Source: Halichondria panicea
Taxonomy: Eukaryota; Porifera; Demospongiae; Suberitida; Halichondriidae
NCBI RefSeq assembly: GCF_963675165.1
Contig: NC_087389.1
Coordinates: forward strand, 1,460,001 to 1,524,000
Length of the DNA: 64,000 bases
Direction: 5' to 3'
The translations under genes were made by a program, and so were the position numbers. This document shows positions 1 through 11,000 of the stretch, piece after piece (positions within the stretch are counted from its first letter, which is position 1; every line of letters starts with the position of its first letter). Below the pieces are notes generated by a model. That model saw only the letters and a program-made list of their open reading frames with translations. It did not search any database and was not told where the DNA came from.

Positions 1-974
1 AATTCACCAGTGGTGTTTACCGATGAATGCAAAATGCAGCACGAATCTAATGTTGTGTCTGTTTGTAGAGCAGCTATTAAGTTGTTGTCATCTGTCACAC
101 TGGTAGCTGAACATACAGAGATTCCTGGTCTTATCAAAACAACAGCAAATATGCACTGTGTGTCTGTTAGATTTGTTTGGCATGATCCTGTGATGTTTAG
201 ACTGAAGTAGGTCATATTACAAGAGGCTGCATATGCAGATATTTGAGTTCGGCAAGTTCCTCCACAAAATCGTTGTGAGATGTTGCTATTATTAACTGGC
301 TTTACAGCTTCTTCACAGTCTTTTATTATGACGTCCAATTGGCTTTGGGAGCACTCAATCTCAGCGATAACGTTGTGCTCATCCTCTGTAGATACTGGAT
401 GGCCAAAATCTTCGTAGTAGTGGCTGCAATTGCTCCAAGGTGGAGAAAGAGGTGGTTGAATGGTAGGTCGCATGAGAACAGAGTCAAACTCAATCTGAAA
501 GTACTCTCCTGTTGAATTGTAGGTAGAATACAAAGAGCAAATAGGTGGAATACTTGGGTTGATGGGTACTGTACTTAGCTCGTTGTTGCTGCTGACAGCT
601 GATGCTCTGCATGACAAAACTCCTGGTCTGATTAAAATGACGGCGAATACACACTGAGGGTGGTTGTTGTTCACCAAGCAAGTACCTGTGATGTTGACGC
701 TGAAACTAGTGTGGCTACAGGAACTTGCATAGCTGGCTATTTCATCTTTGCAAGAGCTGCCACAGAATTGTCTTGCAATTGAGCCACTACTTTCGGGGAT
801 CAGACTCTCCTGGCAACTTTGGAAGATGGAGTTAAGGTTTTCATTGGAGCATTCTGCGTCTCTGGTGATCCTCGGGATTTTTTGAAGTTGGTTGACGGGA
901 TTATTGTGAAGTATTCTTGCTTCTGCCAAGCCCAATGCAAGCAGTACAATAATCGATAGAAAACCTGTAGACAT
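1..974 (-). CDS. Secreted protein with two tandem cysteine-rich repeats (3' end outside window)
   Basis: One uninterrupted frame runs from an ATG at 974 down to base 1 (324 codons, no stop), so the gene continues beyond the window. It opens with a signal peptide (MSTGFLSIIVLLALGLAEA), then two homologous units of about 120-130 residues. Shared landmarks in both units are E-C-S near the start, a Q/R-F-C-G-x-x-C motif, A-S-C about ten residues on, N-I-T-G-x-C, then Q-C-x-F-A-V-x-L-I-R-P-G. The even number of conserved cysteines and several N-x-T/S sequons fit an extracellular, disulphide-bonded glycoprotein. I do not recognise the family. There is no intron in the visible part, unlike its neighbours. 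Start chosen because the signal peptide follows directly. Confidence 0.75.
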   Translation of the reverse strand, partial: MSTGFLSIIVLLALGLAEARILHNNPVNQLQKIPRITRDAECSNENLNSIFQSCQESLIPESSGSIARQFCGSSCKDEIASYASSCSHTSFSVNITGTCLVNNNHPQCVFAVILIRPGVLSCRASAVSSNNELSTVPINPSIPPICSLYSTYNSTGEYFQIEFDSVLMRPTIQPPLSPPWSNCSHYYEDFGHPVSTEDEHNVIAEIECSQSQLDVIIKDCEEAVKPVNNSNISQRFCGGTCRTQISAYAASCNMTYFSLNITGSCQTNLTDTQCIFAVVLIRPGISVCSATSVTDDNNLIAALQTDTTLDSCCILHSSVNTTGE

Positions 975-1094
975 AGTCTTTCCACTTGGATGTTTCTTTT
1001 TTCACTCAAATTCTTTCCGTAGAAGTAACTGCATTGGATTTAAATGTAAAATATTTCGGACTGAAGTATTAATATTATGACTACACACTTACAC

Positions 1095-1355
1095 AGAGTC
1101 AACAGGATGGTCACAACAGTTCTCAGAATGCTCTGCAATCAGTCAGTACCACACAGTGTTGCAGTTTGCTCAACAGTCTCTCCAGTCTCAACAACAGCTG
1201 TTTATCTCTCTTAAATATCCAACTGATACTATCAATCCATATTTCCTGAATGCAACAATACATGATTTGATTTGCCAGACAACTGTAGAAAGAATAGATC
1301 AGCCTTGCTTTGTACATAACTACAAGGGTTGGTCCCTTTCTTCATTGTCTAATTG
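1095..1355 (+). other. Unassigned open stretch, possible exon
   Basis: A plus-strand frame stays open for about 87 codons after an acceptor-like cacttacacag and ends in a stop. It is rich in Q and S at first. There is no recognisable domain, no convincing ATG and no partner exon, because the upstream side is occupied by the minus-strand secreted-protein gene. It may be a decayed exon or chance. Confidence 0.2.
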
Positions 1356-1428
1356 ATGCTGGAATTTTTCTAACAATTATATTGGTTCAACCGAAACGAT
1401 TTCTAACATTCATAGATAATAGTACTAT

Positions 1429-2967
1429 CATAGATGATACAGTACTGACGTGGATGTGAAACGGCCTAGTATCCGGAGGGGTCCACGGGAATTGTCTGAA
1501 GCTATCATCGTAACGAGCAGATTATGTTAGAAACCCTGTAACTGTCATGTTTATATAGCAACCAGAGCGTAGTAAACAGTGTTCCGTGTCTGAAAACTGG
1601 TGAAAATGACTGGCACACATTGATACTTGCAGTGGGCTTGTAGGTAAGACTAGTTTCTCTAAGCTCATGGGAGAATATCATATTTTAGCATAAATTTTTC
1701 TGTAAAAATACTTTGTGTGAGATTTTTGGCCTGGACAGTAAATATTCAGGTTACCATTCAGTAGTAATACTTGAAGTACACTGTAAACTACGAGGAGAAT
1801 CTATGTTTGACAACTGTTATGAAAGTTTAAGTGCTATAGAAAGGGCTAAAGCATGAGTTAGTTGCACTTTTTGCGTGAGATTATTTCTAAACCTGTGAGC
1901 CTACTTTTTGCATATTTAGCTGATGAAAACCTTCGTGTATTGATGCAGCAGGAGAATCTATTAACTAAGCATACAGTAAAGTTATTGGAAAAATACAGCC
2001 TCAAGAAAAATATGTAAAATCCATGTACATGTTAAACAAAAATTAATCCTACATTCTTATTACAACTAACTACTATTATGATTTCTATCAATAAGTTCAC
2101 ACGTACATGTACATGTCATTAACTTTCCAAATTGCAGTGTTGTCTTTCGCTGAGCTAAGATATCAATTGCCAAATGTTAGCTAATTATACTATCAAGTGA
2201 AATTTATCCCAGAACCTACTCGAGTGCTACTTCTCTAGGCAACACCATCGGTGAAGACAGCAATTAACGTCCAACCTCTTTTCAAGTGCCGTGTATCTAC
2301 ACTTGTATAGGAATTTCGAACCGGCAAGTTGGAATGTGTCTCTCTCACAGCCACTTTGTAAACGATCAAGAAACAGTTTATCGTGTACTATAAATTAATA
2401 CTCTCAAGACTATTATAATAATTATTAGCATGTACACGTACACGTACAGATCATCAACAATTTCACCCGTTTGCTTATCTCATGCTAGTGTTATGAGTCA
2501 GCCACACTTCTTTTGATCTACATGCATGCTATCAACATTGAGTGACTTGCTTTTTGGATATAATTACATGGGTACAGGGGTAGATCTACTATAAAATAAT
2601 AATTATAGACTATTTACTAGACTAATTATAGAATAGTTAATATCATCTTGCACTGGACTGTACTTCCTCTACTCATTCTACCTCCTCACAGTCACTACTA
2701 CTGTCTTCGCTTAATACACTTGCAGCATCAATATCCTTTCTGTTAATACATAGATTCTCTTTTACTGTCTCTGGCCAGTTCTGCCAACTCACTTACACAG
2801 CTGCTTGGTATAACCTCGATAATTTCCTCGGCGTTTATTTGGAACAAATTGCCTAATTTACGGAAACTAGTAAATTACCTCGGATATGCCCGTTACTATG
2901 ATAGCTTCAAGCAGAATACCGGAATCCGGAAACGTTTCACATCCACGTCAGTACTGTATCATCTATG
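1429..2967. mobile_element. 1.54-kb DNA transposon with 35-bp perfect terminal inverted repeats
   Basis: The ends are perfect inverted repeats of 35 bp beginning CATAGATGATACAGTACTGA (1429-1463 and 2933-2967). Similarity continues inward with gaps for roughly 60 bp more. A 7-bp direct repeat GTACTAT flanks it (1422-1428 and 2968-2974), a target-site duplication. No long frame is present. A short minus-strand stretch near 2690-2860 ends in an acidic Ser-Asp tail followed by a stop and could be the relic of a transposase C-terminus. The element is therefore probably non-autonomous. The superfamily is not settled; TSD length is near hAT or MULE. It shares the CATAGAT start and 7-bp TSD with the element at 39037-39628. 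Confidence 0.85.
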
Positions 2968-2974
2968 GTACTAT

Positions 2975-3199
2975 TAAGCATGCGCAGAAGGAAATTATTT
3001 TTCTGAGCGGCTCTCAATCGAGGATAAGCTAGATCATCGTACAAAAAGAAAACAATCGGCTAATAGAAAACTTTGACCTGTATGTGAATGCTACGTTAGT
3101 TCTATTTAGTGAACACCAGAACAATCATCAGAGTCAAATCTCTCGCTCTAGTTCTTTCTCTCTAAGGCTAGGCTATCTCTGATCTACTGTATTGCCAAG
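2975..3199. promoter_or_regulatory. Upstream region of TXNL4A
   Basis: This 225-bp stretch lies between the transposon's right target duplication and the TXNL4A ATG. It should hold that gene's promoter and 5' leader. I see no obvious TATA box. The transposon insertion now forms its upstream border. Confidence 0.35.
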
Positions 3200-3719
3200 A
3201 TGTCTTACATGCTCGCTCATCTCCACAACGGCTGGCAAGTGGACCAGGCCATTCTATCAGAGGAGGAGCGTGTGGTGGTGTTGAGATTTGGCCATGACTG
3301 GGACCCTACCTGCATGCAAATGGATGAGATGCTCTATAAAGTAGCTGATAGTGTAAGTCATAGATATGTCGTCAATGAATAGCATATAAATGTAATCACT
3401 GTGTCTGATTTTATCCCCCATTGCATTTATTCATTCAACACAGGTGAAAAACTTCGCTGCCATGTTTTTGGTGGACATCAACGAAGTGCCCGACTTCAAC
3501 AAAATGTACGAGCTCTACGACCCATGTACAGTCATGTTCTTCTATCGTAATAAACACATCATGATCGATTTGGGAACTGGTAACAACAACAAGATTAACT
3601 GGGCACTGGAAGATCCACAGGAGATGGTGGACATTGTTGAGACTGTATACAGAGGTGCTCGGAAGGGGAGGGGTCTCGTTGTCTCCCCCAAAGACTACTC
3701 CACGAAATACAGATACTAA
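3200..3719 (+). CDS. TXNL4A: TXNL4A/Dim1, U5 snRNP 15-kDa thioredoxin-fold protein
   Basis: Two exons, 3200-3352 and 3444-3719, joined across a 91-bp GT-AG intron, give 142 residues, exactly the human length. The sequence is nearly that of other animals: it begins MSYMLAHLHNGWQVDQAI, carries the LRFGHDWDPTCMQMDE segment where the thioredoxin active site would be, and ends in KDYSTKYRY. The protein is a core component of the U5 snRNP and U4/U6.U5 tri-snRNP needed for pre-mRNA splicing in the nucleus; that role is family knowledge. Start is the first ATG and matches the family N-terminus. Confidence 0.97.
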
Positions 3720-3803
3720 CCTCGTGAACTTTACATGAACACATAATTTATTATTATTCATTCATTACGTGTCTGTTTTAATCCATACTATTTTTCTCTT
3801 GTG

Positions 3804-3891
3804 ATTGATGATATGGTAGTTGAAAACATTACAGCTTAACGAGTAGTGAGCATTGATGATATGGTAGTTGAAAACATTACAGCTTAACGAG
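3804..3891. repeat. Two tandem copies of a 48-bp unit
   Basis: Copies begin at 3804 and 3852 (attgatgatatggtagttga...), identical over the 40 bases before the spacer tagtgagc. The spacer also follows the second copy as ggtagtgagc. It lies just downstream of TXNL4A and before DARS2. No function is visible. Confidence 0.85.
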
Positions 3892-4048
3892 GGGGGCCGG
3901 GGTAGTGAGCATGTTTTCTCAAAAAGGACAGTCATGCCAAATGACCATTTTTCCCCTAGACAACCGCTTCTTCCATAGACGACCTTTCCCCTACTTTCAC
4001 TAGCTTAATAGTGGGCGTAGCTGAAGCCACGTGGAGGACTCAGTCAAG

Positions 4049-6581
4049 ATGTTGTCTTCTCTTGCTCCCAGGTGGCTAATGGTCAGGAGTGTGCTGTCCC
4101 AGATCCCCTATAAATGCTCTACTATTGCTACTGACACCATCAATAAACTAGGGTCTGGGAGTTGCAGCCATAGCTACAGAAGCCACCTCTGTGGAGAGCT
4201 CACTGAGAGCAACCTCGGGGAGACGGTCACGCTCTGTGGGTGGACCAGAAAGAAGAGGTTTAAACAGTTATAAGTACGTCTTATATTGAGCGAAACAAAT
4301 TTCAGGTTGCTTGGTGAAGGAATTGACATAGCATTCGTTCCCTTGGGTGACCACTCCGGGACGGTTCAGCTGACATGTGACTCAGGGAAGTGGGCTAATC
4401 TCATTGAGTCCCTGCGTACTGAGACAGTCGTCATGGCAAGGGGTGTGGTCAAAGCTCGTCCTGAGAAAGATCGTAACTCCTCTATGCACACAGGTATGGT
4501 AACAATCAATCGTCATGGTAATATTGATGTCTGGTCAGGTGGTGTGGAAGTGGAGGTAGAATCTTTGGAAGTCCTCAACGAGATCTCTCCCAAGCTTCCC
4601 TTCCTACCCTCCACAAAGGGACTGGTTGTAAGTTGTTGTGTTCTGAGTCGAGAGAATAAAATTATAAATGTACGGTTAATTGTGTTCATTAAAACAATAG
4701 ATTTGGCCCGTAACTGATTGTATTCAGTAAAATACATGCAGTGTATGTGATACTTGATATAAATGCGTGTAAGAATTATCTTGACATTAATTTATATAAT
4801 TGTACACCCTCTGATAAGATTTTTACGAGCTATTGAATTCATGTGTTGCTTAGCTACTCCTGTGTCCAGGTGACTGAAGAGCTGAGACTGCGGGAGAGAC
4901 AGTTGGAGTTACGTACACCACACACTCAGCGTAACCTGAGACTGAGGTCTGAAGTTGCTATGGCAATGCGGGAGTACCTCGCACATGAACATGGTGCATT
5001 GTAAAATGTCAATGCATTCGTTGTTGTTACGTACGCTTGATTTCCATACAGGGTTTGTGGAAGTTGAGACGCCAACACTTTTCAAGAGAACATCTGAAGT
5101 AAGCCTTGTAAGGCTGCTCTCTAAACGAATTTAATAAATTAATTTCCACTCCAGGGTTCTAGAGAGTTCATTGTGCCCACTAGGAAACCTGGCAAGTTTT
5201 ACTCGCTAGCACAGAGCCCTCAACAGGTGAGACTGAATCAGATAATTATATTGTTTTGTGTTGAAGTATAATCATACTTTATCCTTCAGTTTAAGCAGTT
5301 GCTCATGGTTGGAGGAATCGACCGCTACTTCCAGTTTGCTCGTTGCTATAGAGACGAGGACATGCGATCAGATAGACAGCCAGAGTTCACCCAGGTATTG
5401 ACCTGCATGATAATTTTGATAATTTATAGTCTTGCTATCATACATCAGGTTGATCTGGAAATGTCGTTTGTGGACATGGAGGGTGTGATTGGAATGATAG
5501 AGGGTCTCCTCTCCACCACCCTCACACAACTCACCCCACACCTCCACATACCGCCCACTCCATTCCCCAGGATGACCTACAACACAGCTATGGAAAAAGT
5601 AGGTAAACAGCAGATACATAACGGCCAGTGTGCCTGTAGTGTACGTACCTATGTGTGTATTTCAATATTATTTTCGTGATCAGTACAAGAGTGACAAGCC
5701 GGATACAAGAGAGGACCGTTCGGATTCCAGCACACTAAACTTTCTGTGGGTTGTTGACTTTCCTCTGTTCACAAGAAACAAGGACACACACAAATGTACA
5801 GATCATCTGTGCCATACCAACTGTGTCACCCCCCCCCCCCCCCACACACACACACACACACACACATACACAGTGGAGTCCACTCATCACCCCTTCACAG
5901 CCCCTCATCCCGACCACCAACAACTTATCTACTCTTCCGATCAGTCCAAACTAGAAAATGTAAATCCCTCTGTATTATGAGTTGAGTTGTACGTGTCACC
6001 CCTTGCATGTAGATACGCAGTTTGCACTATGACCTTGTTGTCAATGGGGTGGAGCTTGGAGGAGGGTCTATACGTATCCACTCTGAGGATCTACAGAGGG
6101 ACGTATTCAAGAATATTCTCAAAGTACAGTTATTGTGTGACAATGCTGCAACTGTGTACCTGTACGCTGCAGGATTTCAATTATCAGTTTGTTGCTTTAC
6201 AGGTTCCGGTTGAAGAATTCTCTCATTTGTTGCGGGGACTGTCCTCCGGCTGCCCACCTCACGGAGGGATCGCTCTAGGTGCCACTACCATAATTACTAC
6301 TATTGCTGAAATCTTAAGTCCAGTGGTTGCGTGCGTATTGTGTGACTACCGTAGTCTCGTCACTAATATTGGAATTTTTTCCTTGCATTGCTGCAGCTGT
6401 AAACTTTTTTTTGTCTGCAGGTTTTGATCGCCTAATGGCTGTACTCTGTCAGAGCAGCAGTGTGAGAGAGGTGATAGCATTCCCCAAATCGTATCAGAGC
6501 AAGGACTTGCTAACTGGTGCCCCCTCTAGTTTGGACAAACAGACATTAGCAACTTATCACATAATACCCAAAAACAATTGA
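4049..6581 (+). CDS. DARS2: Mitochondrial-type aspartyl-tRNA synthetase lacking the GAD insertion domain
   Basis: Thirteen exons (4049-4257, 4306-4493, 4539-4627, 4870-4993, 5052-5098, 5155-5226, 5290-5394, 5449-5598, 5684-5795, 5874-5959, 6013-6123, 6203-6278, 6421-6581) close in frame to 509 residues. Order: N-terminal anticodon-binding OB fold, then the class II catalytic core with [17 protein letters not shown], motif 2 ([20 protein letters not shown]), HHPFTAPHP, and motif 3 ([10 protein letters not shown]). It charges mitochondrial tRNA-Asp by family knowledge. Human DARS2 is about 645 residues; the difference is one block. After DKPDTR (residues 332-337) the sequence passes within ten residues to [10 protein letters not shown] in the same exon, so the roughly 130-residue bacterial-type GAD domain is absent from the gene. 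Its stop lies 5 bp from that of the convergent RASSF gene. Confidence 0.93.
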
Positions 6582-6586
6582 ACAAT

Positions 6587-7910
6587 TCACAAATGTGTTT
6601 CTAGTCTTAGTGTTGCTATTTTTTTGTTGACTTCCTCAATCTCTTGTTCCACTTTCGATACGTTGTTGTTCACCTCTTGCAACTGTTGAAGATGACGAAA
6701 GTTTGATAATTTTGTGGTATGAGCATACCTACTATATAATTATAGGTTACCTTGGAAACCTGGAGCTTGTTGAGTTTAATTCTAACGCTGAGATCATTCT
6801 GTAGCTTAGCAACTTCCTTCTGTGCCCCTTCAAGCTCTGGTGGTCCTGTCGTCTCAATCAGACGTAGTTTCTTGTGTTCTTCATTTTTCACCTATATAAA
6901 AATAATATTGTGTGAGTGAGATGCGTGTGATTGATGAAATACTTACCTTAGCTTCCAGTGTTGATATTGATGTCTTCAAAGTGCCCAACTCGCGTTCCTG
7001 TGATAGAATGTTACCAGTAAGCTCCTCCTTTCTTCTTTGAAGGTCTGCTTCTTCCCTCTCTTCCTCGATCAAAGCTTCTTGTAGAGCGGCAAAATCATCC
7101 TCAAGTTCAGGTGGGAGGGAGCTGATGTCCACCGGAAATGACACCTGCAAGTTAACACAACAAAAACAGGCTGAGTGTGAGCAATGTTTTTTGTTGAGGC
7201 TTCACCTTTTTCTGTGATGGGTGATTTGGTGCTGTTAGCGTCCTGTAGTCGAGCAACTGTTTCCTAAGTCTTCTAATAATAGTGAGAATGTCTCTCATCT
7301 TTGCTTTCTTGGAGCGAGGTTGTAATGGTGTAGGTGGATCCCTCTTCCGTGCCGCAACTTTACAGCAATGGTATCTTCTCTTTGTTCTGGACCAGAAATT
7401 GTTTTTTGTATATTATATGTAGGTAAAAATATCTCTTACCTTCTTGATTTGTACAGTTTACTAGAGCTTTTCTTGATTAACTGTAGCAGAGGTTCATCTT
7501 GGCACCCAAACCCCCAACCGTCCAACACATTCATCACTCTCTCTCTTGGGCGTATCATTCGAGAGCACCCTCCCCATGTCTCCAGGAGAATGTGGGGTGA
7601 ACTGCTCTTGGATTGAGGCACTAGTCTGTAGTAAGAAATGTGAGAGATGGCAACTACACACTTAGACTGAAGTAGTTAACTGTGAACAGTGTTGCTAGCT
7701 AGCTAGAGCTATGTTATAAACAGACTCCGATTTTTATGTATTAAAATTAAATACTGAATAGTTGAAGTAGTCTAGATCTAAGCAGTTAGATCATGAGGTC
7801 AGCTAGAGACAGTCTCACCTCCTGATGACATCCTCAGCTGTATCAGACCAACTGATAGTGCTCACGACTCTTTCATTGCCTCCAACAAGAACAACTATAC
7901 GCCTCTCCAT
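6587..7910 (-). CDS. N-terminal RASSF-type protein: RA domain plus coiled coil
   Basis: Six exons (7910-7819, 7625-7440, 7386-7206, 7144-6947, 6891-6751, 6682-6587) close in frame to 297 residues. The first 80 or so form a Ras-association, ubiquitin-like fold: MERRIVVLVGGNERVVS, then ILLETWGGCSRMIRPRERVM and VLDGWG, which line up with the I-E-K-W-R-G-x-E-R-x-L-P and W-x-x-W-G segments of RASSF7-10. A basic linker (RKRDPPTPLQPRSKK) follows, then about 150 residues of Glu/Lys/Leu coiled coil. Vertebrate N-terminal RASSFs act at centrosomes, junctions and in JNK or Hippo signalling; the exact role here is unknown. RASSF9/10 fits best, at moderate certainty. The start is the ATG that begins the RA domain. 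Confidence 0.75.
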
Positions 7911-8058
7911 CTTTGCAGCACAGCAGCTAGAAGCTACCAGCCCCTCCCCTACCTTGCAAGGTGGAACAAGCCACGCCTCTAAACCTCCCCCATGGAGTTT
8001 TGCACATGGCTTTGCGCTAAATTTTTCTCTAAAGCTAAGAAGCTTCTGAAGAGACAAG
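7911..8058. promoter_or_regulatory. 148-bp divergent promoter of the RASSF gene and DDB1
   Basis: Start codons of the two genes point away from each other across 148 bp, so both promoters and 5' leaders must fit here. The stretch is moderately GC-rich with no clear TATA box. Confidence 0.55.
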
Positions 8059-11000
8059 ATGAGCTGCAACTACATTGTGACAGCCTACAAGCCTACAGCT
8101 GTCACAGAGGCGGTGGTTGGAAATTTTACATCCCCTACTGATCTGAATCTGATCCAAGCCAAGGGCAACAGTCTTGTGGTCAACCTAGTCACCCCTGAGG
8201 GCCTCAAACCAGTAGTGGAGGTCTCTATCTATGGCAGGATCTCACTAATGCAGCTAATGAGGCCTAAAGTAGGCTTACGATTTTCGTTTAAGTATCGTTA
8301 ATTGATTGATTGACTGTAGGAGGAGCCGCAAGATATGCTGGTATTGATGACAGCTCGCTACCATCTCATTGTCATATCTTATGACAAAGCGAGCGGAGAG
8401 ATTATCACTAGAGCTCATGGGGACATTAAGGTATAATTATAATACACAGCACCCGTGCATTGTGAGCATGCAATGCAATGTTCGTTCAGGATCGAGTGGC
8501 TCGTCCGACAGAGGGCCGACAGAATGGAATAGTGGATCCAGAGTGTCGAGTGATTGCTCTCCATCTGTATGCTGGGCTACTCAAGGTGGTACCTCTACAG
8601 TTGGACTCAGGGGATCAGTTGACCGCGTTCAACATCCGATTGGACAATCTCTACGCCATTGATGTCCAGTTCCTCCCCGGCTTCAAGCAGCCTACCATCG
8701 CCTACCTCGCTGAGGCAAGAAATTAATCTCTTTAAGAATATTAGAAACAAAGGTCTATACAGACAGTAATTATGCAGTTTATGGTTGAATAGTTTTGTGG
8801 AGGTAAACTGTGTAAAATTCACTTAGGGGAGGGTAGTGAGCGTACCCCCTGGATCATTATTCCCTCTAAAAATTCACTTTCACCCCTCCCCCTGGATAAA
8901 GGCCTGACTGGTGTTGTATGGTTTTTGATGATGGTGTACCTGTTTCTCTTACCCCAGGAGCCAGACGGTCGTGTGTTGAAGACTTTCACCATCTCCATCA
9001 AAGATAAGGACAGGGAGAACAGCTCGTGGAAAAAGTTCACCGTCGAGTCCCAAGCCTCGCTTATCAAGCCACTCCCACTTCCTGTGGGTGGGGCACTCGT
9101 GGTAGGCGCTGAGACCATCGCATATTATAACAAAGAAGTTCAATACACCATTGATACACCTATCATCAAGGTTTGTCATCACCCCCTTGTTTTGTGCGTC
9201 TTAAAGCTACAATTAATGTGTAATAATTATTACCATCATCGCAATTATTTTATTTAGAGTGCAAGTACAATTGAAATTACATTATTACTGTACATGTACT
9301 GTCTTCTACAATCCTTTGCCTTAGAACTGTACCGTCATAGTATAGTATGATGCATACCGTATAGCGAGTAATGTTCGTGGGGTAAAATATTTGTTATTTT
9401 CGTGGGCAAGCTGACTTCCAATGAAATTTTAACGTAGGCGTGGCTTACCGGAATGCAGGCAGGTAACGAGACTAAACGAAATTTTACTCACGAAAACCAC
9501 CGTTTCTCGAGTTGAACGAATTTTTTACCCCACGAAAATTACCCGCTATACGGTACATCATTATCATCCCTATCAGTATGTGCACTCATGCATAGTACAA
9601 TGGAATGACACGTGTCGTTCTGTGCAGGAGTTGATGGTGAGTTGTCTCCACCTGGTGGACAACACTCGTTGCCTTATCGGTGACTCACGTGGGCGACTGC
9701 TCATGCTGTTTGTGGAGTGTGAGGGTGGGAGAGGTGTGGAGGATGTGGAGCGTGTGAAGGGGCTCAAGCTAGAGCTACTGGGGGAGGTGGTCTCTCCCTC
9801 CACTCTCGCTTATCTCGACAATGGGGTCGTGTTTGTGGGGTCAACCTTTGGAGACCCCCAACTTGTCAAGGTGAGTATGTCAAGTATGTCATCTGTGCAG
9901 TCTAATTGTACCATCTAGAATTACTGCTACATGTATATAAGAAATTATAGGAGATTTAATGGTTGCAATAGTAATTCTGTAGCTATTTTTGTTTTATGTT
10001 GCCAGCTGTTGGCGGATGCAGATGAGAGTGGAGGATACCTCCAGGTGTTGGAGAGTGCCAGTAATATCGGACCTATTGTAGACATGTGCGTGGTGGATAT
10101 GGATAAGCAGGGACAAGATGTGGTGAGGGTGTAAATGAATACTGAAACATCACAGCTGTGATGCCCCCCCCTCTCCCCTCTGTTCAGGTGGTCACCTGCT
10201 CTGGTTATGGGAAGGACGGCTCTTTGAGGGTGATCCGTAGTGGGATAGGAATCAATGAACTGGCCTCCATTGATCTCTCAGGGGTTAAAGGTCAGATCGC
10301 TAGCACAGTGTTAAGCATGTTAACATGTCCTGTATAATAAATTAGAACTTTCTAGTGGTACTGAACACAAATACAAGTACACTGAGTAAAGTTAATAAAG
10401 AGCCCACTGCCAGTCGTGGACTTCTTAAAAGTCTAGCTGTTTACACACTTTTTGTAACCGGCCCTCCCTATTTTGTACCTGCAGGTGTATGGTCAATCCA
10501 CACTGGCATGAGTGATGATTGGACACACAACTGTCTGGTGGTGTCCTTTGTGGGTCAGACAACCTTCCTCTCCCTGAGTGGAGAGGAGGTGGAGGAGGCA
10601 GAGCTTGAGGGCCTCGCTGCAGACCAGCAGACCTATCACTGTGCCAACGTTGGAGGGAAGAGAATACTTCAGGTGAGCGTGACAGGGGATGGATTACGCT
10701 GCAGATATGCTAGCTGCTGACATGAGTCAATGTGAAGCAGATGAGAAACAGCGAAGGCCTCTGGTCAAAAGCGTTGATAGGGAGGAGTGTTCATATGTAT
10801 ATACGTGTATTGAATAGTTGTAACTCGGCTCCCTTCTCCCAGGTAACCTCTCAATGTGTTCGACTAGTGAATGAGGAGTCTCTCAGCTGTGTGTGGTGAG
10901 TGAGTGGTCAGGACAGCTAGTGTGTTATCCTAACCCCCCCCCCCTCCTCCTACCCCCTCGCAGTCAGTGGGAGCCCCCCTCGGGTAAGAACATCAGCACT

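Noticed and set aside
2690-2860. Transposase gene in the 1.5-kb element
   Set aside because: Only short stretches in competing frames are open. A relic C-terminus is possible, but no gene can be supported.
3435-3761. 108-codon minus-strand frame over TXNL4A
   Set aside because: A shadow of the conserved plus-strand exon; no family similarity of its own.
4494-4538. Possible 15-residue extension in DARS2 (45 bases readable in frame)
   Set aside because: It has a proper donor and acceptor, and removing it restores exact family spacing, so it was treated as a 45-bp intron.
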